DNA of 64,000 nt from Tetrahymena thermophila SB210 (lineage: Eukaryota; Ciliophora; Oligohymenophorea; Hymenostomatida; Tetrahymenidae): the NCBI RefSeq assembly GCF_000189635.1, contig NW_002476236.1, positions 1 through 64,000 of the forward strand, written 5' to 3'. The position numbers and the translations under genes were made by a program. Below are positions 38,521 through 50,827 of the stretch, in pieces. The stretch's first letter is position 1, and every line of letters starts with the position of its first letter. The notes beneath the pieces are model-generated. The model did not search any database. It saw only the letters and a list, made by a program, of their open reading frames with translations, and was not told the origin of the DNA.

Positions 38521-39444
38521 ACTTTAATATTTGTCTATTCAGACAGTAGGAGAGGTAGAGTAATTAATACTTAAATAAGTAGAATAATATTAGAAATACT
38601 AAATAAATAAATCAATCAATAAAATAAATAAAAAATTCTTTATAATTAAAAATCTTTCAATTTGTAAATATTTATTAATTTATATAATATATGTATGTAA
38701 TATAGATAAGCGTCTACTATTTTCAGCTTCAAACTAAATATTAATTTTTTTAAAATAAAAGTAATTAATATCTTTAATACATATAATATATAGAATAACA
38801 ATTAGAAATATTAAATAAACCAATAAATATAAATAATTAAAATCTTTTTTGAAATTATATAAATTTATTTAATAACATAATATGTATGATATAGATATAT
38901 GTTCAAACTTTGAATTTGAAAATATAAAATATTTTCATCTTCAACTCTATATTAAAATTTTTAATGATAAAAGTAATCAACCTCTTGAATAAGTTGAATG
39001 ATTAGAATTATTAAATCAATCAATTTAAAAAATAAAAATTTCTTTGTTACTAAAAATCTTTAAATTTGTAAATATTGTTTAATTTATATAATATGTGTAA
39101 TATAGATAAGTGTCTACTGTTTTCAGCTTCAAAAAAATATTATTTTTTTAAAGATAAGAACAATTAATATATCGAATAAGTAGAGTAACAATTAGAAATA
39201 TCAAATAGATCAATGAGTTAGCATAAAAAATATTTAATCATTAAAAATCTTTGAATATGTAAATATTTATTAATTTATATTATATGTGCAATATAGATAA
39301 GTGTCTACTATTTTCAGCTTCAACTAAATATTAAATTTTTTAAAGATAAATTAATCAGAATTTTTGTATAAGATATAAATATTATTTATTATCTTTTTAA
39401 GATTATTTATTCTTTAATTTTCAATTTTCAAATATTTTACAATT
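38521..39444. repeat. Imperfect tandem repeat, period about 190-210 bp
   Basis: The spacer between the calpain-like gene and pICln is built of about four diverged copies of one unit. The best anchor is TATAGATAAGTGTCTACT followed by a TTTTCAGCTTCAA block, starting at 38701, 38890 (most diverged), 39101 and 39292. Between anchors each unit also repeats a GAATAACAATTAGAAAT-type block and an AAAAATCTTT..TAAATATTTATT block; a partial copy begins near 38525. Spacings are 189, 211 and 191 bp. No protein frame runs through the units. Confidence 0.8.
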
Positions 39445-40182
39445 ATGAATTCTTTAATTCCTTAAGTAGAATTTTAAGAAGGAGAAGAGGTTAAATATAA
39501 AGCTGATTAAATTCCTTTAAAAATTACTAGCAATGTAACAGAAAATTTTGTCATATTTAATGATGGAGTGCTTTGCATTACTAATTAAAGAGTTGTTTTT
39601 GCAAACATCGATCAAAAAATTTTCTAACTTGAATATAAAAATGTAGTCTCTCACGGAATCTAAGATAAAAATCTAGTTTGTTACTTAAATGGAGGCGAAT
39701 CTCAAGAAAATAATGACGAAGAAGAAGATGGAGATTAATAAGATGAAGAAGAAAAATAATATTTTGCATTTTTAGCTAATTCTAAAAATGAATTAATTAA
39801 TTTATAAGGAGATTATGAAGTAAGATTTTCCTTTGAAAAGAATTTGAATGCTGATATAAATAGTGCATTTAGTATTTTTTCAGAATGTTCTGCTTTGAAT
39901 CCTGATGCAGACGAAGACGAATCTCATGTAGCAAATTTAATGGGAGGAATGATGGGTTTTGATTTTGATTCTATGGTTACAGCAAAAGATATAGATGAAA
40001 ATGGAAATCTTATTTCTAATAAATAAGGTTTTGGAGAAAACGATGGAGAAGATGATGAAGAAGAAGAATATACTGATGATGAAGATGAAGAAAATTAATA
40101 GGAAATTTAAGAATAGGATTAAAATTAATAAAATAAAAATAGTGAAAAACAAAATAATCAAGAAAATATGGATATAGAGTGA
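39445..40182 (+). CDS. CLNS1A: pICln (methylosome subunit)
   Basis: Intronless 245-residue protein of the pICln family, the assembly chaperone that binds Sm proteins and delivers them to the PRMT5 methylosome and SMN complex for snRNP assembly. The PH-like fold is visible: GVLCITNQRVVFANID (family GxLyiTesrvvW), FQLEYKNVVSHGIQDKN (family leYpsIslHaisrD), an acidic loop (NNDEEEDGDQQDEEEK) between strands, YEVRFSFEKNLNADINSAFS, then FSECSALNPDADEDE, which matches the family's hallmark CxALHPD. The C-terminus is strongly acidic and Gln-rich, ending NMDIE. Length and the acidic insert/tail are usual for the family. The start ATG at 39445 gives the expected short N-terminal strand. Stop TGA 40180-40182. 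It lies just after the tandem-repeat spacer. Confidence 0.88.
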
Positions 40183-40859
40183 AGCTTCTTAATTAAGTTT
40201 TATGCATTATTAATCTATAATAATAATAAATATAGTTTGGTTAATAATTATAAAAATTTGTTGAAAATAATTAGTCATTAGTAAACAATTACCTATGTTT
40301 AGCATTTTAATTAAATTATCTATTTTTTTAAAAAAAATATTTTCATGTCGACTGTTTAATTTAATTTTTGAAATCTATATTTGATTCTATTAGTAGCTAA
40401 TCCTATTAATAATTTAATAAATATTGTGATCAATTTTTATCTAGTGGAGATAAAATTTTTAAAAACTATTTTTTAAAGATGACTAATACAAACTAATTAT
40501 CAAATATAAGCTATCTTAAATTCTTGTATTTTAGTTTATTTTAATTAAGGCCACATTTTTAATTAAAAGTTTTATAAAAATAATTTTTATTTTAAAGAAA
40601 AAAGTTTTTATTATAGGTAATTAATAATATATTTGACTTGAAGGTATTTAAAAATATATATTATAAAAAAAGATTTTCTTATTTTAGAATAAATAATTTT
40701 AGAAATAAAAGAAAATCTATTTTAACTTTTTTATATTATATTATTTTAACAATTATTTTATAAATTATTATTAAAATATGAACCTTAAAATGTAAGTTAA
40801 GCTACTCAAAAATTATTTTAAAACTGAATACTCGATATAATCTTTTTAAAATTCTTATA
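40183..40859. other. Convergent spacer
   Basis: 677 bp between converging stops, almost pure A/T with long T runs. Nothing recognised. Confidence 0.5.
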
Positions 40860-42715
40860 TCATACTATTAAAGAACGTAATACAGGTTAAACGCGTTAGT
40901 TTTTGTAATCGTTTGTTTCGTAACTTAGGTAAAATACCTTAAAAGCTTAATTATCTAACTCTCTAAAAATTGGCTAACAGATTGAATAGGATTTATTAGC
41001 TAAATCAGGTTGATTAATTACTTCGATATCAAGTTTCATCAGATTGTATTACTGTATTTTGGTGCATTTCTTTAGAAGTTATAAATTTTCATCTAATCCT
41101 CCAAAAATATATATCTAATCATTAACTTCTATAATAGTTGATAAAAAGGATTGACTTACACATTAATTCAATTGAGGCATTTATATCCATTAATCCAAAT
41201 CAGGGAAATAGAATTCAAACAACGATTCAGCTAAAATCCTGGGTGTTTTTGATTAGTTTCGCTTTTTCAATTAATAAAATAATAAACTTAATAATTTTTC
41301 TTTATAATATAATTTAATTTACTTGATCTGTTGAGTTAGAGTCAAATTATATTCCACCAAACTTGACAATTATTTTATCTTACCAAGAGCATACTGAAGC
41401 ATGAGATGTCTTCTAAAGCAAATTACTTATAGGTATAGCATTGTGCTAATTAACCTTTTAGAGTGATATTTTTTCACATTTAGCCAAACTTCCTTCTTAA
41501 TAATTATAGCCTCCAATGATATAAAGATAATTTTAAAAACAACATAAACCAAAACTGTGTCTAAGAGTAAGCAAACTACTAACCTTTTTTAAAGTTTTTT
41601 AATCTAGATCAAGCAAATATACTGATTTATATTACTCCTCGTTTTCAGAATTAATATTTTTTTGATCATAGCCTCCAATTAAATAAATATTATCATCACT
41701 AGCCAGTATAGATCTGTTACCATAATAAATATTAAAAGATATATTATCTAATACAATCTTTGTAATCTATGGATTTGTTTTAGAAGTATCTACATAATAA
41801 AAGTTTTTAGTATTAGGTTCAAAATAGAAGAGCCAGTTCTTTTTAGAGTTTAGAGGGGCTCTCTGCTTTTTTTACACCATAAGCTTCTTTTTTAATTCAT
41901 TTTTTTCTGATGGAATATAAATCAAATTTTTTAGTTCCTGCTAAAATGAGCCTAAAAAGCGCAAGACCACATCATCATCTATTACTCCTTCAAATCTTTT
42001 TGTATATTGATGAATTTTTAGAAACATAATATAAAAGTAACTTTGGTCTAATATTCAAAATTTTTTAATGGAAATTTAATTTTTGCTAAATTTATTTAAA
42101 TGATAATTAATGTTAATGTTACTTTTTTGTTGTACGCTCATCAAAAAGTTACTCCAAGCGAGCTTTTTAAAACGATGTCTAATATGGTATATCAATAATA
42201 CTAGTAAGTTTAATCGTTTCCAGCTAATCCACTGAGTTTAATTTAGAAATAAAATCATCTGTTTCAGTTATTTTTGTTTATATTTCGTTATAGACATCTT
42301 TTATTTTATCTTTTATAGGTTTTTCGTAATCATCTACAAGCTGTTCAATAAAATGATCAAATTCTTAATTAATCATTCTCCTAATTTCTTGTAACTCTTT
42401 TACAATATTATTAATTGGTAATTCTGTATTTTCCATATTTTAAATCTCTGAAGAAGCTCTATCTTTAAAAAATTTAAGATCTTCTCTAACTCTCAAAAGA
42501 ATCTTTTCAACAGTATTTTTTTGATCATCAAATGTAACAATAGTATTGTTTGGTTCTGGTTCATTTTCTACTTTATACTTCTAATGGAATTATAAGTGAT
42601 TTTTGTGGCATTCGTCACACAATTCTTTGAAGTTGCTACATATTGGGTGTAAGCAAATCCATCTAATCTATCTTCCTTGTTATTTACAAGTATTTGTTCC
42701 TGTACAAACTGGCAT
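40860..42715 (-). CDS. Zn-finger / coiled-coil / kelch-repeat protein (copy 1)
   Basis: N-terminus carries a B-box-like zinc motif: MPVCTGTNTC, then WICLHPICSNFKELCDECHK and HLQFHQ. A coiled coil follows (TVEKILLRVREDLKFFKDRA to KITETDDFISKLNSVD), then a kelch beta-propeller with repeats marked by IYLIGGYDQ, LYIIGGYNQEGSLAKCEKI, RHSFGLCCFQNYL and VKFGGIQFD. The layout is TRIM-like but without a RING, so ubiquitin ligase activity is not indicated; a protein-binding scaffold is more likely. An intron at about 42030-42140 joins LFDE to SYFYIMFLKI; a second lies near 41275-41325. Stop TGA at 40860-40862 after VLRSLIV. The next gene upstream on the same strand is a clear paralogue with the same architecture, so the pair arose by tandem duplication. 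Confidence 0.85.
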
Positions 42716-43142
42716 TGATTTAACTATTAAGTATATTTTTATGATGATATATTTTTATGTTTTTTTTATTTATCAATAAATAAATCAATTAATCAATAAA
42801 AAATAAATAACTAAAAACATATTGAAATTAAATTACTATAAAAGTTAAGAAGACCTATTTTTTATTTACAATGAATAAATTATATAAATAAATAGTTAAA
42901 TATATGCAAAATAAATATTTATTAAATTAATATAAGTGTTTATTAATATAGTGATATAATTTCAGTCATTTTTAGTTATTAACTGGCTTTTTACAGTCAA
43001 TATTTTTAAATTATTTACAAATTAAATAATATATTTTAAAGATCGATTATTTTTTTTAATAATTTGGTAAAAAGGTATATTCGCTAATATTATCATGAGT
43101 TTAATTTTTTTTTGTTTGTTTGTTAATTAATTTAAATCATAA
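42716..43142. other. Spacer between tandem paralogues
   Basis: 427 bp between copy 1 and copy 2; AT-rich. It must hold the 3' end of copy 2 and the promoter of copy 1. No shared promoter element with the region upstream of copy 2 was evident by eye. Confidence 0.5.
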
Positions 43143-45354
43143 TCAAATATCAAAATACCTTAAAAATGGTTTTAAAGTATGATTTTTAAAATCTAAATTA
43201 TCTTATGCGAGAAAGTAAATTCTTTTTTTCTTAGAATTAGATGTTTCTTTTAATAAAGGCTGAAACATAGAATAACAAGGGTCAAAAACGCTAGATGATT
43301 TTGATATTTCTATGTCCAGACTCTCAACATTGTAAGCTTTAATTTTAATTAAGCTGTTTGTTGTAATAACTTTATCTTCATTCTTAGAAGTGCTTTTTTT
43401 TTTTATTTTATCAAGAGTAATTCCTCCAAAAATAATAATTTAGCCGTTGATTTCAATCGAATTTGATAGAAAAGTGCAAGGATAATTTAATGTTTACATT
43501 TAAACCCAAAAATCTTAATCTGGAAGATAAAACTCTGTCAAATAATCAGATAAAACAATCTACTATTCTTATTTACCCTATTAATAAAAATATTTTTTAA
43601 ATAATTAATTATTATATTTTAAATTTATATATTTTCTTTTTATTTTTGCTTTAATATTTCAAATCGCTATTATATTTTAATAATAATTATTATCATTTAC
43701 TATCTAACTCATAAAGATTTTCTAAATTATCTTTAGTTAAATGTAATTCTAGTTAGAAAATCAAAAAATATTTTTGTATTAAAAATCCATAACTCATATT
43801 TATTTATATTTTAGATTAATTATAATGGCTTACATTAGTAGCTTAAAAGCTCTGGTCGTGTAAAATACCTCCATACTTAACTAAAATGCTATTCCTCCAG
43901 CTACATACTGTAAGGTAGCATGATCTTTTTTAAAGATTATTAATTGGAATAGAGCTATTATATGCTTCGTTATCCAATGGAATCTTCTCACATTTCGCTA
44001 AACTTCCTTCAATATAATTATATCCACCAACTACATATAAATAATTTTATAATTGGCACAAGCCAAATGAATGTCTTAGAGTTATCAAAGAACTAACTTT
44101 TGAAAGAGTTAATCTTTCCAAATTGAGTTTGTAAACATATTTGTATTACTATTCATTTTCTAAGTTAATTTATTTTGGATCATAACCTCCTACAAGATAG
44201 ATTTAATTATCTTTAGCTAGAATAGACCTATTCCCTGGTGAAATTAGAAAGTCTATTGCTAAGGTATGTGTCTTAAATGTTGGATTTGAGTCTTAAACAT
44301 TTAAGTAGTGAAAATTTTTAGTATAAGGCTCAAAATAGAAAAGCCAATTTTTGCATTATTATGAATTATCTATTTATTTTTTAATATTTTATTTTTGTGT
44401 TTATATATTTGATGGCTTTAATATAATTTATTCTATGTCTTTTCTAACTGAAGATATTATCCTCAAAACTACATCCTCATCTATTTTTCTTTCATCACTT
44501 TTTTTAGTTAAAAATTTATTATTCAATTATAAATTTAATAACTTATTTATTTAGCTATTTAGTTCTTTGTTTAGTTTTTTAATTGATTCTTTGCAAAATC
44601 AATAATAGAAATTTATTAAAATACTAATATATTTCGCGTTTTTTGCATGCTTAAATATGACATTTTTTTGAAATTTTTATTGATATTTTGATATTTTTGG
44701 GAAAATTGAATTTATAAAGTATTTATATTACTTTTTAATTGCTAATTCATCCAATACTTGTTCCATTCTCGATCTTTGTATTTATGTCTAATACTCTAAG
44801 TCAAATATAATAACGTCTCTCATTGATTATAACTAAGTTTCTGGATTACTAAGCATATTTTAATATTCTAAAGTTTCAGTAATCTTGGTTGTAACTTCTT
44901 CATGTATTGCCCTCAACATATCTCTCTTTTTTAAATGCGATTCTTCTTGTAACTTATCTATCAAATCATCAAATAATTTTATAATTGCATCTTTCACTGA
45001 AGTCAATTCTTAGACAATTGGTAAAGGTGGTGACTCTTGCTTAGCAAAAGATTATATTTCTTAATTTATTTTTTCTCTTATTGCTTATAACTCACTCTAT
45101 ACCTTAATAAGAATTTTATTGACATTATCTTTTTGCTATTCTAGTCTATTTAGTGGATTTTAAAAATCTGCTTCCTAAAATAATTTGTTTTATTTATGAA
45201 ATTCTATATGAATAGGGTAGCAAGAATCGCACATTTCTAAAAATGAATTACAGAGTGGATGTAAACATATCCACTTAACTGCTCTTCTAAGCTATTTGCA
45301 CTCTAATTATTGATGGCAGTTATTATTAACTTTATCTATTGCTGTTTATGACAT
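43143..45354 (-). CDS. Zn-finger / coiled-coil / kelch-repeat protein (copy 2)
   Basis: Paralogue of the gene at 40860-42715. Starts MSQTAIDKVNNNCHQQLECK, then the zinc motif WICLHPLCNSFLEMCDSCY and IEFHKQ. The coiled coil contains QKDNVNKILIKVQSEL and LFDDLIDKLQEESHLKKRDM. Kelch repeats match copy 1 nearly word for word in places: QIYLVGGYDPKQ, VSSLITLRHSFGL, NYLYVVGGYNYIEGSLAKCE. One difference is that the zinc motif has CDSCYPIHIEFH where copy 1 has CDECHKNHLQFH, so one potential ligand differs. At least three introns are needed (about 43575-43690, 43745-43830 and 44510-44730). The segment 44355-44560 between kelch and coiled coil is less clear. Stop TGA 43143-43145. The TGA-terminated tail RYFDI differs from copy 1. 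Confidence 0.82.
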
Positions 45355-46629
45355 TTGAACCGTTTTTATATTTAAATAAACTTATTTAACTTACAACTTT
45401 TAATGTAAAAATTAATAAAAATTATCTTAAAAAATATCTTTAAATGCGTATAAATTATTCAAATAATTAATTATTAATAATATATAATTTCTTCTATGTA
45501 GGATTAAATAAATTTAATATAAATAATTTTAATTAATGATCAAAATTTACAATTTTATTTATTTTAAAAAAACTTAATTCTAGCTTGTTCTTTGTTCAAT
45601 TATAAGATTGACCTGATATTCGTTTATATTAATTCTTTTTCATTTATTTTTATCAATTTATCGTAATTATAAATTAATTAATTATTAAACTTCAAACTAT
45701 ATTTATTTATTTACTTATTTTAAATAAATTTAACTTAAAAAATGTTTATTTTAATTTTCATAATTTATGAAATCTTTAAATCAATTTGTAGGCTTTAAAT
45801 ATGCTAGTTTAATAAAATTATTTTTCATGCTTTATAAATTAATTTTTAATATTAACTAAAGAGTTTATTAAACTAAACAAAAGAAAACTACAGATGTCAA
45901 TATAAAGTTTAAATTCGATTTGATAAATTGTATCAACTCGAAATAGATGATTAATGTATTAATTTGTGTTTATTTAAAAGATTTAAATTTAATAAATTGA
46001 AAAAAAATATATCTATTTGAGGTATAAAATTTAATTTCTCTAAAATCCATCTTTCATTCGGAAAATATTATATTACTAAATAAATTGGAAGGTATTTTAT
46101 TATAAAATGTAATAATTTTTTCAACTATTTTGAGACTTTAAACTTTTAAAAGAACCAAATTATAAATATTTTTATTAAAAGTTATTCTTGAATTCATAAA
46201 ATATAAATTTTTTCTATGAAAAAGGAAAGAGTAATTAAGAATTGTAACAAGAAATTGAGTAACAAAATGAAGAAAGTAAAAATTCTGATAGATTTCTATC
46301 AAGATATCAAAATTGATTAATAGAAGAGGTAATAGAAAAAAAATAGAACGAAAATATAAAAAGAAGTTTAATAATACTATTAAATAGAAAAAAAGAAAAA
46401 ATAATATATAAAATATTAAACCAATATTTAAAGTTTTTTAATTACCAAGAATTACTGCATTAAATATTAGACATAGTCAATTTTACATACAAATTTGGAA
46501 TTGTTAAAAAAATAATAATAATAAAAAGTAATCAAAATCATCATAAGATTATAATAATTAATTCAATATCAAATATAAGATTTAAATACATTTAGTTTAT
46601 TTTTATCTATTTAGTTTTAGTTAAATCAT
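45355..46629. other. Divergent promoter spacer
   Basis: 1.3 kb between outward-facing starts. Very AT-rich; a short basic open stretch near 46217-46340 is too small and unsupported to call. Confidence 0.45.
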
Positions 46630-48090
46630 ATGATTGCTGAGGAAATTAGGCAGCCTTAAAATGGTGATTAACATTAAGAAGATATCCAAAATGATGAAAT
46701 ATTTCCTGAGAGTTAGTCAACTTAGGCTTGGTAAAGTTCTAAGTGTGCTTTATCAACCTCAAACGGTAGCACATACTAAATACCTTAAAAAAAAGATAAA
46801 CAAGAAGAATAATATAATAAAAATAAAATGATTTCTTATTAGATGATTCCAAAGTAGCAACTAAAGCCATTTAATTTATTTTATTTAAGAGGAGAACTAT
46901 TTATAGATTTAAATTTTAATGAATTTTCAAGAATTTCGAACTTAAACTACTTCAAATAAGTTCGTAGTGCAACATATGTTAAGGAATATGGCTTTTTATA
47001 TGTAGATTATTTAATAGACTCGAAGTAATTCGATGACCATTAAAGAGTAGCTAAGCTTCTAAAAAACTATAATGATGAAGATATATATGATTTAGGAGAA
47101 AAAATAGAAAAGCATGAAATAGTCCAATAAAAACACTCAGAAGTTAAATCGCAAATTATGAAATATACAAGTATAAATAATATAACTTCATAGCTTATTG
47201 CAGCAAAGAGATAAGAATTTATGCTGCTTAGAAAGGAAGTATTAAGTCATCTGCCAAAAGATAAATACTATATGTTTGTAGATTACAGCTTTGATTACTT
47301 TGACATGACTTTTAAGATGATTGGAAATGGTATGAATTAGTCATTTCTAAAACTCTTAGGATGTGATTTTAAAAGTATGTAAGATATATTGATGCGTAAA
47401 GGGATTCTTGATTTTGTAGAATCAAAATCTAAGTGGAAACTATTAAAAAGAATTGTAGATAACCTTAAATTAAGAGTAGAAACTAAACTTCACTATGAAG
47501 ATAGAATAGAAATGATAACATTAGACGATATTTTAATAGATGCTAATTTCTCCTCTGACCTATATAATTGTTAAGCTAATAGAATCTTTGAAAACTTTTT
47601 TCATCCAGATTACAAAGATTACTTAATAGATAAGGGTTTTCTAGTTTTTGAGCTGCATATTACTGATTTTCATATCCTTAAAATCAATAGTATAAGATAA
47701 AAATACATTGAAGAATATGGAAAAACAGGTAATTATGAAAATATTTAGCCTCAATTTGATAATCTTTACAGACCACACTTGTTAAGTAACAACAAAAACG
47801 ATACCGAATTCGATGAAAAATCCTATGAAATGGAAATAGAATAAAATTAAAGCTTCACAGACAGTGAAATTTAGAAAAAAAATTAATGTTAAAATGTAGA
47901 ACTAACTTAGAATTCTCAATCAAACTTTATTCAAGAGCTAGTAACAGATATTCCCTACACAATTCAAAGCCAATACTTTTTAGATAAATTTTATAATTAA
48001 AATAAACCTCTCCCTAAAAAACAATCAGATCTATAAGATAAATTTCCAACTAAAACATGCAAATACCGTGTAATTAATTAATAAAGTTGA
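46630..48090 (+). CDS. Unknown 486-residue protein, possibly PAS-like
   Basis: Intronless frame of 487 codons with more than 30 in-frame TAA/TAG codons and no TGA before 48088-48090. I do not recognise the family. The N-terminal 75 residues are polar (MIAEEIRQPQNGDQHQEDIQ). A folded part begins at about residue 75: PFNLFYLRGELFIDLNFNEF, SATYVKEYGFLYVDYLIDS, then a helical linker (SQLIAAKRQEFMLLRKEVLS). The next segment, YYMFVDYSFDYFDMTFKMIG followed by SFLKLLGCDFKSMQDIL and a helix, has the rhythm of a PAS domain as found in fungal gluconeogenesis activators. That is only a resemblance. After ENFFHPDYKDYLIDKGFLVF and ELHITDFHILKINSI the C-terminal 130 residues are polar and probably disordered. 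The length and composition strongly support a real gene. Upstream ATG choice is the first in frame. Confidence 0.78.
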
Positions 48091-48644
48091 TGCATATATT
48101 CATAAATAATTAAATCAACTACCTATTCAATTACTTTATAAATAAATAATTAATTAATTAATTAAACCTTTTTAAAGATTTATTTTTTAAATATGAATTA
48201 ATAAAATCAATGAATATAGAGAGGTTTCTTATTTTCTAAATCTCCTTTATTCTATAATTATTTCAATTTTTATTATATGAGGTCTTTTAATGTTGTAATA
48301 AATCTAAAATTAGTTTATCCTCCTAATATTAATAGTTTTAAATGTTATTTTAAAATTATAAAATTATAAAATTTATGTTTTTTGTTTCTTTTTTAAATAA
48401 GAAAAGTGATTTATCAAATTTTTATTCTTATACTGTTTAAATATTTTCAAAAATAATTAAGGAGATTTCATTTAATTTTATAAAATTAATTATTTACAAC
48501 TTTTAAGTAACATAAATTATAGTCGAATAAAATATTGAATATTTATTATTAAGAAGCTATAATTATTAATTTTATGTTTTCTTTATAAAATAAATTAGTT
48601 TTTGTAATTCTTACAAAAAATGAAACAAATATATTTTAGAAACA
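48091..48644. other. Convergent spacer
   Basis: 554 bp between converging stops; AT-rich, with a TAATTAATTAATTAAT run near 48145. No gene seen. Confidence 0.5.
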
Positions 48645-50400
48645 TCAACTAATATTAACAGTTTCTTCTATTTCTTATTCTCTCTTAGAAGGTATGAGGA
48701 ATTCCCAAAATTTATCTTCTGAAAGCTTAGGATAGACAATAACTTCTAAATTTTTCTTAACATTTCTGTTAGATTTTTGCCCAATTAAGGTACCTTAGAA
48801 ATTAAATGAGAAATTAAAGAATAATTTTATAAAAATTTATTTATTACTGATGATAGCTGGAGATGGAATTGATCTTACAAATTAAAGATGTTTGGCACCT
48901 TGATTAACGCATTAGAATACATCTTTAGGTAAAGGACAGTTAATCATAGCACCTTACATAAGTGGAGATGAAGTAATAATATTAACTTATAATTCTCTAG
49001 CTACTTTAAGTAAGAATTATTCTTGCACTTCTCCTTTTTCATTTTCATAATTTTACCATTTTTCAGAAAAACTTTCAGGCATCATCACATTAACCTTATT
49101 ACAAAAAATAATAACTTTTATAAAGAAAAACCTTTTTAATTATTTTACTGGCAATTATATGTAACGTAAACCATGGTTTTTACCACCTACTTTTTCTGCT
49201 AATTTAACAACTTTTTACAAATTTAAATGTATATTTTTTTCATCTTAACGTGAGCGGAAAGCTAACCAGGTTGCTAATCCGTAATTTCTAATTTTATTTT
49301 CTTGTATTTTTTTTTCAAACAGCTCAAAAACTAAAGATAGTTTTTCAAAGAATTTATCTTCACCAATTAAAGGCATTTAGACTTCAGAAGCATTTTATAA
49401 ATAATATAAATCTAAAGTTTCAACACCCAAGTTGTCAAGACTTTGATCAATGTTTTAAGACAAATAATTAGGGTTCATGCAATGACAAGCTCCAATAATA
49501 TCCTCTTCAGTAATTAACTTTTTCTAAATCAAATTGTTTATAAGAACAGTACTAGGAATACCTTAATCGGCATCATCAACCAAAAAACCACCTTTAGAAG
49601 CTAAGAAATACTAATCTCTAGTAATTTTATTTTAATTTTTGAGATATCTGAGAGCAGCACCTATTGATCTTTCTGATTTTTAGTATCTAAAATTTAATGC
49701 TGTATCAATAACATTAATACCACCAGAATTAACTGAGTCTATTAAGGCATTAAACATCTAATTTATAAATTTAATATATAAATTTGTTAATTTTACTATT
49801 TTAAAAATATTTAGTAATTCTATTATATATTTATTTGCTTTTAAATATTGAATATTCCAGAAAATTTCGAGTGATTGAAATACTTTCACAACAAGAATTA
49901 GTAAATAAATTTGATTTTTGAATTGTATTTTTTAGAATCTTTGATTTTAGTGATGCAAAATCTAATATAAATATCTAAAACTTTTGATAATTACCTTCAT
50001 ATCATCTTCTTTATCAGGAGTACCCTAATAGCTTCCAAAACCTATACTGCTTAAAGTTAGATCGCTCTTAAAGGGAGTGCTAAAATTAGTTGGGTCAACT
50101 TTATTATTATATTAATGATTTATTTTTATATTTAAAGATAATGTATTTAAAAAGAAATATTTTACCAGAATCTTTTTTCAATTCTGAATATTTTTTAGTT
50201 CCTTCTGCTGTAGCGTATCCTACCAATTTATCAGTGTATTTAACTTTATACAATTATTCAAAATCTGATTTTCTCTAAATTAAATTGTGTTCGCTTTAAA
50301 TATCAATAGTGTGGCCTTTTAATGAGAAGCATTGCTTTACTTTATTTGATAACTATATGCTGCTTGAGCTTGTAAATTTGGTGAAAATGTTTTTATACAT
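48645..50400 (-). CDS. Aldo/keto reductase, probably mitochondrial
   Basis: NADPH-dependent oxidoreductase of the AKR superfamily (TIM barrel). N-terminus MYKNIFTKFTSSSSIQLSNK is basic, Ser/Thr-rich and has no acidic residue, so it looks like a mitochondrial presequence. The barrel starts at LTLSSIGFGSYQGTPDKEDD. Further motifs are SGGINVIDTALNFRYQKSER (family iDTA..Y..G.sE), RDQYFLASKGGFL (catalytic Lys), ETLDLYYLQNASE, and NKIRNYGLATWLAFRSR (family irxiGvSn). The catalytic Asp (IDTA), a nearby Tyr and Lys (ASKG) are present. The fourth tetrad residue, the His of the usual DLYYLHNP motif, is Gln here (codon TAA at 49395-49397). An extra segment between residues 40 and 80 (KVKYTDKLVGYATAEGTKKY) precedes the barrel. 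Introns at about 50099-50165, 49760-49994, 49083-49150 and 48785-48850. Stop TGA 48645-48647. The start is divergent from XPB. Confidence 0.88.
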
Positions 50401-50827
50401 CCTTAAGAAAATTTGTATGTTATTTGTTGCTTGATGGAACTGTTTAATAAGAGGAATTTAGCTGTTAATTACAAATTTTTCAATATCGTGAATTATTAAA
50501 TAATTAATTATTTTGATTTTTTTATTTTTGATAGTATCTATAATTATGTAAAGATTTAATCTAGAAAAGTATCATTTACATTGCATATTATTTTTTACAT
50601 TAATTTGTTTGTTTTTTTGTTAATAAATGCGATATTGGTTATCCTCTATAAATTATATTTTTTGATTTTGCAAAAAAGTATGCGCGAAACTCCTTAAATT
50701 TTAAATAAAAAAATAGATACATCTTTCGTTTAAATCCAATAAGCTTTATATAGCAAATATTAATTTATAAAAAAATATCTCTAAATAGAAACCATTAATT
50801 AAATTATAATATAATATCTTATTTATT
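50401..50827. other. Divergent promoter spacer
   Basis: 427 bp between the aldo/keto reductase and XPB start codons, so likely a two-way promoter region. AT-rich, no defined motif. Confidence 0.5.
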
